DNA of 17,372 nt from Chloroflexota bacterium (GCA_011041825.1 DRAO01000470.1:1-17372); one strand, 5' to 3'. Counted from the first letter of the stretch, positions 6,472-15,036 are shown. The notes: a model not told the origin generated them from the letters alone. Numbers and translations: made by a program.

Positions 6472-8070
6472 TTATTTGTTGCGTTTGGCCGCTGCTAAGA
6501 AACCCATAAACAGAGGGTGGGGCCTATTGGGGCGTGATTTGAACTCGGGATGGAATTGGCTGGCAACCATCCAAGGATGGTCAGCTAGCTCCACTATCTC
6601 CACCAGCTTGCCATCGGGCGAAAGGCCGGAGATGACCAACCCTTTGGAGGTCAAAAGCTCCCGATAGCGGTTGTTAAACTCGAACCGATGGCGATGGCGC
6701 TCATATACCAAATCAGTGCCATATGCCTGTGCCGCTTTAGTGCCAGGGATAAGCTTACAGGGATAGGCTCCCAACCGCATCGTGCCCCCCAGCTCCTTAA
6801 GCCCTTTCTGCTCAGGCAGGAGGTCAATGACAGGATAGGGGGTGGAGGGGTCAAACTCGGTGCTGTTGGGCTCATCACTGCCAATGACATAACGGGCGAA
6901 CTCGATTACCATAATCTGCATCCCCAGACAAAGGCCCAAATAGGGCACTTTGTTCTCCCTGGCATATCTGGCGGCAAGTATCTTGCCTTCAATGCCCCGA
7001 TAGCCGAATCCACCCGGGACCACTATCCCGCTTACCTCAGCCAGCTTGTCAAAACAGCGCCCTTTCTCCAAATCCTCGGAGTTAACCCACACTATTTCCA
7101 CATCACACCCCTGGTGAACTGCTGCGTGGCGCAATGCTTCCCGCACACTTATGTAAGCATCAACCAATTGGATGTACTTACCGACTATGGCTACCTTTAC
7201 CTTCTCCTTGGGGCGTTTCATTTCTTCCACCAGCCTCTCCCATTCGCTCAAGTCAGGCTCGTGGCATTCAAGTTTCAACCGCTCCACTATGAAGTTCCCC
7301 AAGCCGGCCTTCTCCAGGATAAGAGGGACTTCATAGATGGTTTCAACGGTTACCAAGGGGATAACGGCCCTCCTCTCCACATCGCAGAAAAGGGCTATCT
7401 TGTCTTTAAGGCCCTCGTTAACCGGATAATCAGAGCGACATACGATGACATCAGGCTGGATGCCGATGGAGCGGAGTTCCTTGACGCTATGCTGGGTAGG
7501 CTTGGTCTTAAGCTCACCGGTAGAAGCGATGTACGGGAGCAGAGTGATATGGATGTAAAGGGTGTTGTCACGACCAAAGTCCTTGCGCATCTGACGGATG
7601 GCTTCCAAGAAAGGCTGGCCCTCTATATCTCCGACTGTCCCTCCTACCTCCACAATGGCTACCTGTGCATTGCTTTCCTCGGCAGCCTGGATGATGCGGC
7701 GCTTTATCTCGTCCGTTATGTGAGGGATGACCTGGATGGTACCCCCCAGGTAATCACCTCGCCTCTCCTTGGCAATGACCTCAGCGTATACCTGACCGGT
7801 GGTTACATTGGAAGAGCGAGGGAGGTTTTCGTCAATGAAGCGCTCGTAATGGCCCAGGTCCAGGTCAGTCTCAGCCCCGTCCTCGGTGACGAACACCTCC
7901 CCATGCTGATAGGGGGACATCGTGCCCGGGTCCACATTTATGTAGGGATCCAGCTTCTGAATGGTAACCGAGAGACCCCGGCTCTTAAGGAGGCGGCCTA
8001 TAGAGGCTGCCGTCACCCCTTTACCCACTGAGGAAACAACTCCCCCGGTGCAGAATATAAACTTCGTCAT
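6472..8070 (-). CDS. pyrG: CTP synthase (glutamine-hydrolysing)
   Basis: The enzyme converts UTP to CTP using ATP and ammonia from glutamine, the last step of pyrimidine nucleotide synthesis. The N-terminal amidoligase domain (residues 1 to ~265) begins [18 protein letters not shown] (P-loop region) and contains [28 protein letters not shown] and [10 protein letters not shown]. The C-terminal class I glutamine amidotransferase domain has Cys381 in GLCLGMQ and His507/Glu509 in QFHPEF, so the catalytic triad is intact. The length of 532 aa is normal. ATG 8070 has GGAGGTG about 8 nt upstream. The gene has its own promoter at 8168-8196 and an untranslated leader of about 90 nt. It is followed after 165 nt by the nucleoside permease operon, which fits a nucleotide-metabolism neighbourhood, although the permeases have their own promoter. 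Confidence 0.99.
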   Translation of the reverse strand: MTKFIFCTGGVVSSVGKGVTAASIGRLLKSRGLSVTIQKLDPYINVDPGTMSPYQHGEVFVTEDGAETDLDLGHYERFIDENLPRSSNVTTGQVYAEVIAKERRGDYLGGTIQVIPHITDEIKRRIIQAAEESNAQVAIVEVGGTVGDIEGQPFLEAIRQMRKDFGRDNTLYIHITLLPYIASTGELKTKPTQHSVKELRSIGIQPDVIVCRSDYPVNEGLKDKIALFCDVERRAVIPLVTVETIYEVPLILEKAGLGNFIVERLKLECHEPDLSEWERLVEEMKRPKEKVKVAIVGKYIQLVDAYISVREALRHAAVHQGCDVEIVWVNSEDLEKGRCFDKLAEVSGIVVPGGFGYRGIEGKILAARYARENKVPYLGLCLGMQIMVIEFARYVIGSDEPNSTEFDPSTPYPVIDLLPEQKGLKELGGTMRLGAYPCKLIPGTKAAQAYGTDLVYERHRHRFEFNNRYRELLTSKGLVISGLSPDGKLVEIVELADHPWMVASQFHPEFKSRPNRPHPLFMGFLAAAKRNK

Positions 8071-8109
8071 ACGCTGCCACCTCCATAAACGAGATGTTTG
8101 CTTTTATGC

Positions 8110-8124
8110 GGTGGCTTCACCACC
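8110..8124. other. Small hairpin in the pyrG leader
   Basis: GGTGG and CCACC (plus strand) form a 5-bp stem around CTTCA, midway in the pyrG leader. It is too small and too far from any T run to be called an attenuator. Confidence 0.25.
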
Positions 8125-8167
8125 CTATAGGAAGGCCCTTTCCTGTCCCTTCGGCTACGGCTACTGT

Positions 8168-8196
8168 ATTGTAGCAGACAATAGCTTTGTTGTCTA
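8168..8196 (-). promoter_or_regulatory. Extended -10 sigma-70 promoter of pyrG
   Basis: Minus strand: TAGACA (8196-8191), a 17-bp spacer and TACAAT (8173-8168), with TGC immediately before the -10 as an extended element. The expected start is near 8161, leaving about 90 nt of leader. The first transcribed bases (about ACAGTAG) do not show the GGG start used for the reiterative-transcription control known for pyrG in Bacillus and Lactococcus. Confidence 0.75.
8176..8195. promoter_or_regulatory. Inverted repeat inside the pyrG promoter
   Basis: AGACAA-8 bp-TTGTCT is a perfect inverted repeat lying between and over the -35 and spacer of the pyrG promoter, where a bound repressor would block polymerase. 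The regulator is unknown. Confidence 0.35.
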
Positions 8197-8207
8197 ATGG
8201 AGGCCAC

Positions 8208-8221
8208 TCTTGTTTACAAGA
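8208..8221. promoter_or_regulatory. Palindrome upstream of the pyrG promoter
   Basis: TCTTGTTTACAAGA has perfect 6-bp arms around TT and sits 12 bp upstream of the -35. Its position would suit an activator or a second operator; nothing else supports a function. Confidence 0.3.
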
Positions 8222-8316
8222 AGATAAATATCCCTGCTTCGGAGGCATTCCTTTGATGCCAAAACGCCATTTCCCTCTCGTGCAGCTATTTACACAAGAG
8301 CGATGGAGGCGAGCTG

Positions 8317-10569
8317 CTACCTTAAAATATGCACTTCTCCTAATTTAAAAGCTTCCTCACCGCTCTCGGTGCTTAGCGCTTTACCGCTCTCGGGGTTATA
8401 AAGCCTCACCACAAGCTTGTATTTCCCTGGGGACAAAGCCTCAGGCACAAGAAAGCCATGCCGGTCAATGATTTCCTCCCCGGGTTGCCAACTGCTGGTA
8501 GGGCGGGTCCACATAGCGGGGCCTTCGTCCTTGCGGATTACCACGTTCCCCTCCCCATCAATGAGGAGCAGTGAGACCTGATAATCCCCATCTGGCTGGC
8601 GCAATGCACGCCATCTTAACTCTGCCAATATTGCCCCTTCCCTGCTAACCTCGGGCAGGAAGGCATAGCTTTCCAGAGATATAGCCTCCCCAAAGGTTAA
8701 TCTTGCATCCCGCCGGATCAGCCCTCGTTTAGGGAACTGATACAGGGCCAGGCGGATGCCCGAGAAATCCCTGTCCAACACCCTGTACCCAAAAGCCATC
8801 AGGGGGCGCTCGATGCCGCTAAGTTCAGGGGGGAAAGGGCATTGCAGGAGCCAGAGGCCTTCATATTGCTTTATTAACCGTCCAAGCCATCTCCCCGTCT
8901 CCGGCGGGGGGTCTATGTAACCATCCCGAAGCCCATAAACGGGCAAGTGGCCCTTGTAAGCGTCGCTCACATACCTGCTCCACTCCGGCATCGGGTTGAT
9001 GAAAGCCTGACCAGGCTGCTCCCGTTGGGATATAAACCTCAGCACATCCCTGAGTGAAGAAGGCACATCCTTAGTGTCATACCGGGCCAGCAGGAGAGAG
9101 GTGGCCAGCACTGCCAAGGCCAGGAGGATGCTTTTGCCACGGAGAGGTGAAGGGAGCGGAAGAGGGGAGAGAAGCAACCAGCCCATCAACCCGCACCACG
9201 CTATTGAGATGAGCAATGCCAACACATCAACCCTGCCGCCTCCCATCCAGGCAAAGTTGAGGTTTTCAGGGCGCAGAAACCGCCACATCCTCAAGAGGGG
9301 GGAGTATCGAGGGTTAAAGAAGGTTTCGGGAGCATAGAGGGGTAAACCCTGGGCTTGCAAGGCTTCCTGATGCAAGCCAAACGGCACACTGATACCCGGA
9401 ACCTGAATGATGAAGCCCGCTATCCCCAACCCTACCAGCACCTTTCGGAGGCGGGAGGTTCGCCATCCTTCGGCCAAGGGGATGACGAGGAGCGGGAGCA
9501 AAGGGATGAGGAACCTCGGCCCCCAGGAGTGCCCTCCATGCCACATAAACCACTTGCCGAAGAGGAGCACATTGGCCAGGGTCAGCAGGGCGATGAAGAG
9601 GGAAAGAGGTTTATGGCGCCGGTAAAAGGAAGCCCAGGTAAGGGGGAGGGCCAGAAGCACCGGTGCATACCATATCAACCCCTTGCCAGGGCTTACCGTC
9701 AGCCCCAGGATGCCTTGCCACCATACGGCAGAGAAGCTCTCCTGGGGCAGATAACCGGTGGTAAAAGGGGAGCCATAACGGAGGTAATTGTAGGCCAGGA
9801 TGAGGAAAACTGCAAGGGCTTGAGGAGCAAAGAACGCCCCCCAAAGCCTTGCCTGTGTTTTTAATCTATGCGGGGAGATTCCCCCGGTTCCCCCGCCTGA
9901 AGGCTTCACCCCTAACGCCATCGCCATCAGGATAATCACCAGTGGCAGGAACGCCACATAAATGGTCTTTGCCGTCAAAGCCAGGCCATACATTGCCCCC
10001 GCCGCAAAAGGCTTCCACCACCGATGAGTGCGCTCGAACTGCACCAGGAAATACACGCACCCCAGAAGTCCCAGCCCTATTAACGGCTCGCTGAAGAAAC
10101 TCTTGGCATAGGCCCAAGCCGGGGTAGTCAGCCCCAAAAGCAGCGAAGTGGCCAGGGCTGCATCTTTGCTGTAGCCCAGTTCCCGGCAAAGCCGATATGT
10201 TAAAGCCCCCCATCCCGCTATCACCAGGGCATTGAGCAGGAGGGCAGCCTTAACCAGGCCAAACCAAGGGATTTTCAAGCCCAGCCAAATTAGGGGTAAA
10301 GCCAACAGTGGCACGGCCAAGCCTTTGCGAGAGTAGAGATGCCCATCCGGTCCCGGTGTCCCCTGCTGAAGCCCCATCCACAGGAGTTGGTCCATATCGA
10401 GGCTGCCCCGCCGGAGGATGCTCTCAGCGGTGGCGAACATCGCCCACCCATCTCCCGATAGGATTGTCTGGCCATAGGTGAGAAGGTAAATCGAGAGTAG
10501 CAACAGGAGGACAACCCAGGCCATTCCGCTACGTTGTCTTACTTCAGGGGATAGCTTATCACTGCGCAT
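8317..10569 (-). CDS. Large polytopic GT-C-like glycosyltransferase with extracytoplasmic C-terminal domain (750 aa)
   Basis: The first ~490 residues contain about eleven to twelve hydrophobic helices. The first extracytoplasmic loop has an acidic motif and pattern (LSGDGWAMFATAESILRRGSLDM) typical of lipid-linked-sugar GT-C enzymes of the GT39/PMT kind. The remaining ~260 residues are soluble: a region with PEWSRYVSDAYKGHLPVYGLRDG and WLLQCPFPPELSG, then a likely beta-sandwich (residues ~640-745, with SWQPGEEIIDRHGFLVPEALSPGKYKLVVRLYN split over strands). Expected role: transfer of a sugar from a polyprenyl-phosphate donor outside the membrane; donor and acceptor are unknown. ATG 10569 overlaps the upstream gene by 31 bp and lacks a strong ribosome binding site; M16 (10524) is an alternative start. 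Co-transcribed with the preceding GT-C-like gene. Confidence 0.75.
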   Translation of the reverse strand: MRSDKLSPEVRQRSGMAWVVLLLLLSIYLLTYGQTILSGDGWAMFATAESILRRGSLDMDQLLWMGLQQGTPGPDGHLYSRKGLAVPLLALPLIWLGLKIPWFGLVKAALLLNALVIAGWGALTYRLCRELGYSKDAALATSLLLGLTTPAWAYAKSFFSEPLIGLGLLGCVYFLVQFERTHRWWKPFAAGAMYGLALTAKTIYVAFLPLVIILMAMALGVKPSGGGTGGISPHRLKTQARLWGAFFAPQALAVFLILAYNYLRYGSPFTTGYLPQESFSAVWWQGILGLTVSPGKGLIWYAPVLLALPLTWASFYRRHKPLSLFIALLTLANVLLFGKWFMWHGGHSWGPRFLIPLLPLLVIPLAEGWRTSRLRKVLVGLGIAGFIIQVPGISVPFGLHQEALQAQGLPLYAPETFFNPRYSPLLRMWRFLRPENLNFAWMGGGRVDVLALLISIAWCGLMGWLLLSPLPLPSPLRGKSILLALAVLATSLLLARYDTKDVPSSLRDVLRFISQREQPGQAFINPMPEWSRYVSDAYKGHLPVYGLRDGYIDPPPETGRWLGRLIKQYEGLWLLQCPFPPELSGIERPLMAFGYRVLDRDFSGIRLALYQFPKRGLIRRDARLTFGEAISLESYAFLPEVSREGAILAELRWRALRQPDGDYQVSLLLIDGEGNVVIRKDEGPAMWTRPTSSWQPGEEIIDRHGFLVPEALSPGKYKLVVRLYNPESGKALSTESGEEAFKLGEVHILR

Positions 10570-12209
10570 TGTCCGGCCTCGATCACAGTTTCGCCCTGGC
10601 CGAGGAACCCCTCCAGCCAGGCAAGAGCCTCCTGGTCGGAGGGATTCCCCTTATCCACCACTACCCAGAAACCATTAAGCTGCCCCCGGACCCTTGTGAT
10701 AAACTTCGCCCGTTCTTCACCCAGCGCCCCTGTGGAAAGCGGCTCCTCCGGCAATAGATACACGGGGATGCTGCGGGGTAAATAGGGGTAAAGCCGGTCG
10801 TGTAACTCGCCACCTAGGAAGAGCAATGCCACATCCCCTTCTGGCTTGTGCAGAGCCACCCGGGAGATGAGTTCGTGGCAGGGTTCCTGAGCGATGCGGG
10901 TGTGGAAATACGCCCCACCCAGCCGGGGGATGCTCAGCACCGCTGCCCCTAATGCAATGAGCAGCCAGCCGGTGAAAGCCCATCTAGCGAGGTGAGACAG
11001 CCGCCCTCCCCACAGGGAGGTTGCATACTCAATGCACAAGGCCAAGAGGGTCAGCGTGCGCATCGCTACAGTGAGCATCAACAACCATTGCTGGTCGGGA
11101 AACATTATGAAATAACCCGTGGCTTCCATCAGATTGAACCAGGTAAGGATAATGGCATAAACTATCCCCTTCAGGTTAGGCATAAGGAGGATGATGAAGG
11201 GAAGCAGGTATACAATGTGCTGGGGGCTATAGCCCTTAGCAAAGAGAAAATACGAAGTGAAGACGAGAGCCACAGCCGCTACCAGCCTCCGGGATTCACC
11301 CCAGCCTCCCCGGTAGCTCAGAATCCCCAGATAAACCACACTCCATAACAGGAAAGGGACGATGCCAGGTATGCGTGAAGGGTGAACGGCAAAGGATTCA
11401 GGGGTTGAGAATCTGTCCCCAGCAATAACGCCATAGGAATAATAATTATCCACTAAGGCCCACACCGTCTCCCAGGAACTCCGCCCTGCCATTGCTCTAA
11501 AAGAGGTGATGAATAAACGAGGGTTCTGGAGGAAGAAAGGGGCTGAAATTAACGCCACCGTAATTGTGAAAGCCGAAGCGTAAAGCAAAAGGGATTTTTT
11601 CTTCGGAAACAGCCTGAACCCCAATGGGAGGGCAAGGCCCGGCACTATCTTAAGCATAAAGCCAATCCCCAAGGCTATGCCTGATGCCCAGCGAAAGCGA
11701 GGCCCCAGATTACCCTTAAGCAGCCAGAGGTATAACGCCAGGAGGATGAAGAAGAGAGGGGGATTATCGAACCAGCCGAGAGCGGTGTAAAAGGGAGCGA
11801 AGAGACCCAGGTAGAACCATCCAGCCAGCCGTCCCTTATCCCGCCCCCAGATACGGCATCCAATAAGGTAAATCAACATCAGGTTCCCCACCTCGAAAGC
11901 CAGCACCGTCAGCCCCATCAGGGTATTGAACCAGAGGCGGGGGTCGTTCCAAGGCGGGAGCAACAGGCTCAGCCGATATAAGACCACCACCAGCCAGGGG
12001 AAAAGAGGCGGATACTCCATCCAGAAGTGCACGTAAGGGTACAACGCATACCGACTCCAGCGGGCAAAGGGCAGGAAGGAGGTATTGAAGTCCGAATAAT
12101 CAGCGATAAACCCCCCGGGCCGAAGCAACATAAGGGCGAAGAAGCGAAAGGAAACAAACAGGATTACCAAAGAGATTAAATCCGAACGACGGCGGATGCA
12201 ACCCAGCAT
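10539..12209 (-). CDS. Polytopic GT-C-like glycosyltransferase (GT87/DUF2029-like, 556 aa)
   Basis: About eleven to thirteen membrane helices occupy residues ~12-430. The first periplasmic loop carries acidic residues (GGFIADYSDFNTSFLPFARWS) and is followed by YPYVHFWMEYPPLFPW, a motif of the GT-C mannosyltransferase-like GT87/DUF2029 proteins. A soluble C-terminal segment of about 120 residues includes GDVALLFLGGELHDRLYPYL. The expected activity is transfer of a sugar from a polyprenyl-linked donor on the outer face of the membrane, for glycolipid, cell-wall polysaccharide or protein glycosylation; substrate unknown. ATG 12209 is preceded by GAGGAGG 5 nt upstream, which fixes the start. The stop lies inside the next gene, so the two membrane enzymes are translationally coupled and probably act in the same pathway. 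Confidence 0.8.
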   Translation of the reverse strand: MLGCIRRRSDLISLVILFVSFRFFALMLLRPGGFIADYSDFNTSFLPFARWSRYALYPYVHFWMEYPPLFPWLVVVLYRLSLLLPPWNDPRLWFNTLMGLTVLAFEVGNLMLIYLIGCRIWGRDKGRLAGWFYLGLFAPFYTALGWFDNPPLFFILLALYLWLLKGNLGPRFRWASGIALGIGFMLKIVPGLALPLGFRLFPKKKSLLLYASAFTITVALISAPFFLQNPRLFITSFRAMAGRSSWETVWALVDNYYSYGVIAGDRFSTPESFAVHPSRIPGIVPFLLWSVVYLGILSYRGGWGESRRLVAAVALVFTSYFLFAKGYSPQHIVYLLPFIILLMPNLKGIVYAIILTWFNLMEATGYFIMFPDQQWLLMLTVAMRTLTLLALCIEYATSLWGGRLSHLARWAFTGWLLIALGAAVLSIPRLGGAYFHTRIAQEPCHELISRVALHKPEGDVALLFLGGELHDRLYPYLPRSIPVYLLPEEPLSTGALGEERAKFITRVRGQLNGFWVVVDKGNPSDQEALAWLEGFLGQGETVIEAGQCAVISYPLK

Positions 12210-12297
12210 CGAACCTCCTCAAATGGGGAGATGGTCCCTATGTGGCAATGAGACCACACAGCAGAGGCCAGAAGAAGCGCACGGTTTCCTATGCAGG

Positions 12298-13134
12298 CTA
12301 TAATTCGATGAATTCGGCTGTGCCAAGCTCGGCATCCATCAGAAGCATCCGGCCCCGGAGGGGTTCCCCTTTATGCAACAGGATTTTTAGGGTCTCCTGC
12401 ACCTGCCAGGCAGCCACCATCATTGGTGTAGCAGCAGGGGTGCCCTGTTCCACCTCCACCCCTTTCTCCGGCGGCTTATCTCCGTATATGCCTCTCAGTC
12501 CCGGTTCGCCGGGAAAGATGGTGAGCACCTGGCCCACAAAGCCTGCGATGGCCCCATGCACCATTGGGATTCCCAGGGATTGAGCGGCATCCTGAAGGGC
12601 CAGTCGAGCCGGCAGATTGTCGAGGGCATCTACTACCACCTGGCAGCCTTTGAGGATAGAAGGGAGGTTTTCGGCAGACGCATAGACGCTACGGGGGATG
12701 ACGTTCACAGCGGGGTTGATGTGGGCAATGCGCTCTTTGGCAACCTCAGCTTTGGAACGACCCAAGACATCGTTGCTGCTCAGAATTTGGCGGTTCAAAT
12801 TGTGGTCCACAAACACATCCCCGTCCACCAGCACCAGCTCACCAACCCCCATCCGGGCCAGGGCTTCGGAGACATACCCTCCCAAGCCGCCCAACCCCAC
12901 TACCGTCACCCGGGAGCGGAGGAGTCTCTTCTGACCCTCCCAGCCCACCGTGCCCAGGCTGCGCAGGTAACGCCGGGGCATCACCTTTATCTCCAGGGCG
13001 GCCAGCTCTACCTCCCTAACTGAGAGCCCCCACTCCTCAGCCAGGGAGTGGACATCGGCCACAGCAAGGACGGGAACCCCTGCTTCTTCAAAAGAAAGCC
13101 CCTGTATCCTCTCGAACAATCCCTGAGGGAACAT
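12298..13134 (-). CDS. ThiF/MoeB/HesA-family adenylyltransferase without zinc cysteines (278 aa)
   Basis: E1-like enzymes of this family adenylate the C-terminal glycine of a small ubiquitin-like sulfur carrier (ThiS, MoaD). The ATP-binding core is present: GLGGLGG at residues 80-86, DGD at 104-106, NLNRQ at 112-116 including the arginine finger, and DALDNLPAR at 169-177. About 65 N-terminal residues precede the core (ADVHSLAEEWGLSVREVELAALE ending PRRYLRSLGTVG), an extension seen in a HesA/MoeB/ThiF subgroup. Where MoeB and ThiF usually read PCYRCLFP, this protein has PGLRGIYG, and the second C-terminal CxxC is also missing; the only cysteine is Cys164. Hence there is no structural zinc site and no obvious thioester or persulfide cysteine. 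ATG 13134 follows AAGGAG. No ThiS/MoaD partner is in the window. Confidence 0.85.
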   Translation of the reverse strand: MFPQGLFERIQGLSFEEAGVPVLAVADVHSLAEEWGLSVREVELAALEIKVMPRRYLRSLGTVGWEGQKRLLRSRVTVVGLGGLGGYVSEALARMGVGELVLVDGDVFVDHNLNRQILSSNDVLGRSKAEVAKERIAHINPAVNVIPRSVYASAENLPSILKGCQVVVDALDNLPARLALQDAAQSLGIPMVHGAIAGFVGQVLTIFPGEPGLRGIYGDKPPEKGVEVEQGTPAATPMMVAAWQVQETLKILLHKGEPLRGRMLLMDAELGTAEFIEL

Positions 13135-13163
13135 ACCACTCCTTACTGCCCAAAAGGGGATGG

Positions 13164-13205
13164 TTATCTCTTCGACGGCGGCAAAAGCCGCCGTCGAAGA
13201 GATAA
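13164..13205. terminator. Strong 19-bp perfect stem-loop after the glycosidase-like gene
   Basis: A perfect 19-bp inverted repeat (arms 13164-13182 and 13187-13205; core TTCGACGGCGGC/GCCGCCGTCGAA) with a 4-nt loop begins 5 nt after the TGA (13212-13210) of the glycosidase-like gene. Neither strand has a proper T tract directly after the stem, so it is a terminator candidate by position and stability rather than by full consensus. It ends 30 nt before the ATG of the ThiF-like gene. Confidence 0.65.
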
Positions 13206-13209
13206 ATTC

Positions 13210-15021
13210 TCAGAGAGTTTCCCAAGGATGCGGGCTCCCTTCCTCCCTTGGGAGGATTATGGGCTCATCCCATTTGGGAACCTCAAAGATAACGTAACCC
13301 TGCTCGAAAATCTGCCCCAGGTACTTCTTGTCCTTGAACGTGAACTCTACCTCCGGGGAGAGCCTGAAGCCCAAGCCTTGCTCCTGAGCCACCTTAAAGG
13401 TGGGAGCCTCCTTGTTAAGAGGCATTATCAACCCGTGAGGGGAAGCGCTTGCCTTAGCTGTCTCCCAGAGGGTTTGGGCAAGCTCTTCCGGCTTCGGGGG
13501 AGGAGGTGCCCCCTCGGCTTCCACCCATTGGAATTTGAGGGAGAAAGAAGTATGGATGGCCAGGTGTGGGGTTTCGGGGGTGCCAAGGCCCAGACCTTCG
13601 ACTTTATCGGATTCAGCAGTGAAGACCTTAACCCAGTAAGGGCCAGCCCCTATGGTGCCTATGGGGGCATACATCGGGAAGTCCGCAGCATATTTTCCTG
13701 TGGGAGAAAGCCCCTTGACATAGCAGTTATCGGGCCAGCCGAAAGCAACTTGCTGGTCTAATGCCCTCTTGCCATCCTTGATGACTTCAACGAAGATGTG
13801 GTGTCTCCCTTGAGATTCCTGCTCATCATACCACCGGGCCTCTACCAAAGCGAACCGGGGCTTGCTCACATCGCCTTTAACCAACTTGACGCCTAGCTCA
13901 TCAAGGCGGGGATCCCACTGGAGGGTTGGGGTTGGTTCAACCTCTGGCTGAGGTTCTGGTTCAACCTCTTCTTCGGGGACCCCTTCCTTCCTGGGGTGAG
14001 AGCCCAGGGCTTTGAGGGCATCCACTACGGGAAGGTGTTTATCTAACTGATACCAGGCATGGGAGGACCAGGCCGTATCCGTGTGCCCCATTAATTCATT
14101 GGCGATAAGCCACCATCCGGTGCAGAAGTAATACGTCCCCGGTTCCTTCAGTACGCTGAGCTCAGTTCCATCAGGGAGAACCACCTTCTCATCACCCTGC
14201 ATAAACTTGGCAACAAAGGTCAATTGCTCAGCCATTGACTCGGGGGTGGTCTCAGGGTAACGGTTATCGTCTCGCTGGCCTGGCCAGAGTCCTCCCTCGG
14301 TTTCCAGGACCGGGACATAGTAACCGAAGACCTTCCTGAAATCCTCCAGGAGAGCGTACCAGGAAAGCCAGCAATAGCTATCCTCAAACACCGTAGCGCC
14401 CGGATGCTCCTTCTGGTTCACCTCGTCGTAGGGGTAATTCAGGGGGTGGTTTCCCCAGTAATTATGGTGAGCTATTGCTGCTTTTCCGGAACTGAAGAAT
14501 TCATCAGCCCCCGCTTCCTTGAAGGTCTCCAGGTACTTCCTGAATTGGCTCCCAGGTGACATAGCGGGCATTAAGATGATTCCGCCATGCTTGGTCACGA
14601 TATTCGCATCTATGATGAAATTTTCCGCTACTATCTTCATCCAATCTGGCGGGATACGTCCATCCTTCCATTCCACTGCGAGGTTAGGCTCGTTGTTGGT
14701 CTCGAAGTAGCGGACACCGATTTCGACCAATTTACCTACAGTTTGGTCTTCCCTTCCGCCTATGTGTCCGGGATTAGGCTGATAGCGATAGAGGCGGACC
14801 ACAGGCATAATGCCGTTTTCCAATAGGACCTTGCAGAGCTCCAGGGAAGAACCTCCGCCATCATCCAAGAGCTTGACCCAGGTGAAACCCATAGCCTTCA
14901 ATTCGCCAAGCCAGAAGTCTATGTCCGAGAGAGCCTTACCGTGATAAGGGATGGCGGACCAGTGAATTCCACGCCCGGTATCCTGAGGAGGACGTGGGTA
15001 ATCGGTGGGCTTAAGCGACAT
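13210..15021 (-). CDS. Multidomain clan GH-A glycosidase-like protein, no signal peptide (603 aa)
   Basis: Residues ~15-340 look like a TIM-barrel glycoside hydrolase of clan GH-A. Strand 4 ends FETNNEPN, giving Glu111 as acid/base, and strand 7 reads VPVLETEGG, giving Glu242 (or Glu240) as nucleophile; GFTWVKLLDDGG and AHHNYWG are consistent barrel strands. A Glu/Pro linker (~349-366) leads to a beta domain (~388-500: RWYDEQESQGRHHIFVEV, ADFPMYAPIG, PHLAIHTSFSLKF), a Pro-rich hinge (505-511), and a C-terminal module (~527-590: IMPLNKEAPTFKVAQEQGLG, FTFKDKKYLGQIF). The latter two resemble modules attached to Chloroflexota and phage-like hydrolases. ATG 15021 is fixed by AAAGGAGGTG 5 nt upstream. 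The N terminus MSLKPTDYPRPPQDTG is not a signal peptide, odd for such a modular protein. Substrate unknown; the adjacent LacI regulator and glycosyltransferase point to sugar metabolism. Confidence 0.75.
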   Translation of the reverse strand: MSLKPTDYPRPPQDTGRGIHWSAIPYHGKALSDIDFWLGELKAMGFTWVKLLDDGGGSSLELCKVLLENGIMPVVRLYRYQPNPGHIGGREDQTVGKLVEIGVRYFETNNEPNLAVEWKDGRIPPDWMKIVAENFIIDANIVTKHGGIILMPAMSPGSQFRKYLETFKEAGADEFFSSGKAAIAHHNYWGNHPLNYPYDEVNQKEHPGATVFEDSYCWLSWYALLEDFRKVFGYYVPVLETEGGLWPGQRDDNRYPETTPESMAEQLTFVAKFMQGDEKVVLPDGTELSVLKEPGTYYFCTGWWLIANELMGHTDTAWSSHAWYQLDKHLPVVDALKALGSHPRKEGVPEEEVEPEPQPEVEPTPTLQWDPRLDELGVKLVKGDVSKPRFALVEARWYDEQESQGRHHIFVEVIKDGKRALDQQVAFGWPDNCYVKGLSPTGKYAADFPMYAPIGTIGAGPYWVKVFTAESDKVEGLGLGTPETPHLAIHTSFSLKFQWVEAEGAPPPPKPEELAQTLWETAKASASPHGLIMPLNKEAPTFKVAQEQGLGFRLSPEVEFTFKDKKYLGQIFEQGYVIFEVPKWDEPIILPREEGSPHPWETL

Positions 15022-15026
15022 AACAG

Positions 15027-15036
15027 CACCTCCTTT
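15027..15036 (-). promoter_or_regulatory. Ribosome binding site that decides the glycosidase-like gene start
   Basis: AAAGGAGGTG on the minus strand, 5 nt before ATG 15021, is nearly a perfect anti-Shine-Dalgarno match. A longer frame to 15099 would begin at the -10 element of the promoter and is rejected. Confidence 0.85.

Noticed and set aside
6688..8031. A 447-codon open frame on the plus strand opposite pyrG
   Set aside because: It lies wholly antisense to a full-length CTP synthase with an intact catalytic triad; its product matches nothing recognisable.
13217..13248. CCCAAGG/CCTTGGG inverted repeat at the end of the glycosidase-like gene
   Set aside because: Short 7-bp arms with an 18-nt loop inside coding sequence; probably chance next to the far stronger hairpin at 13164-13205.
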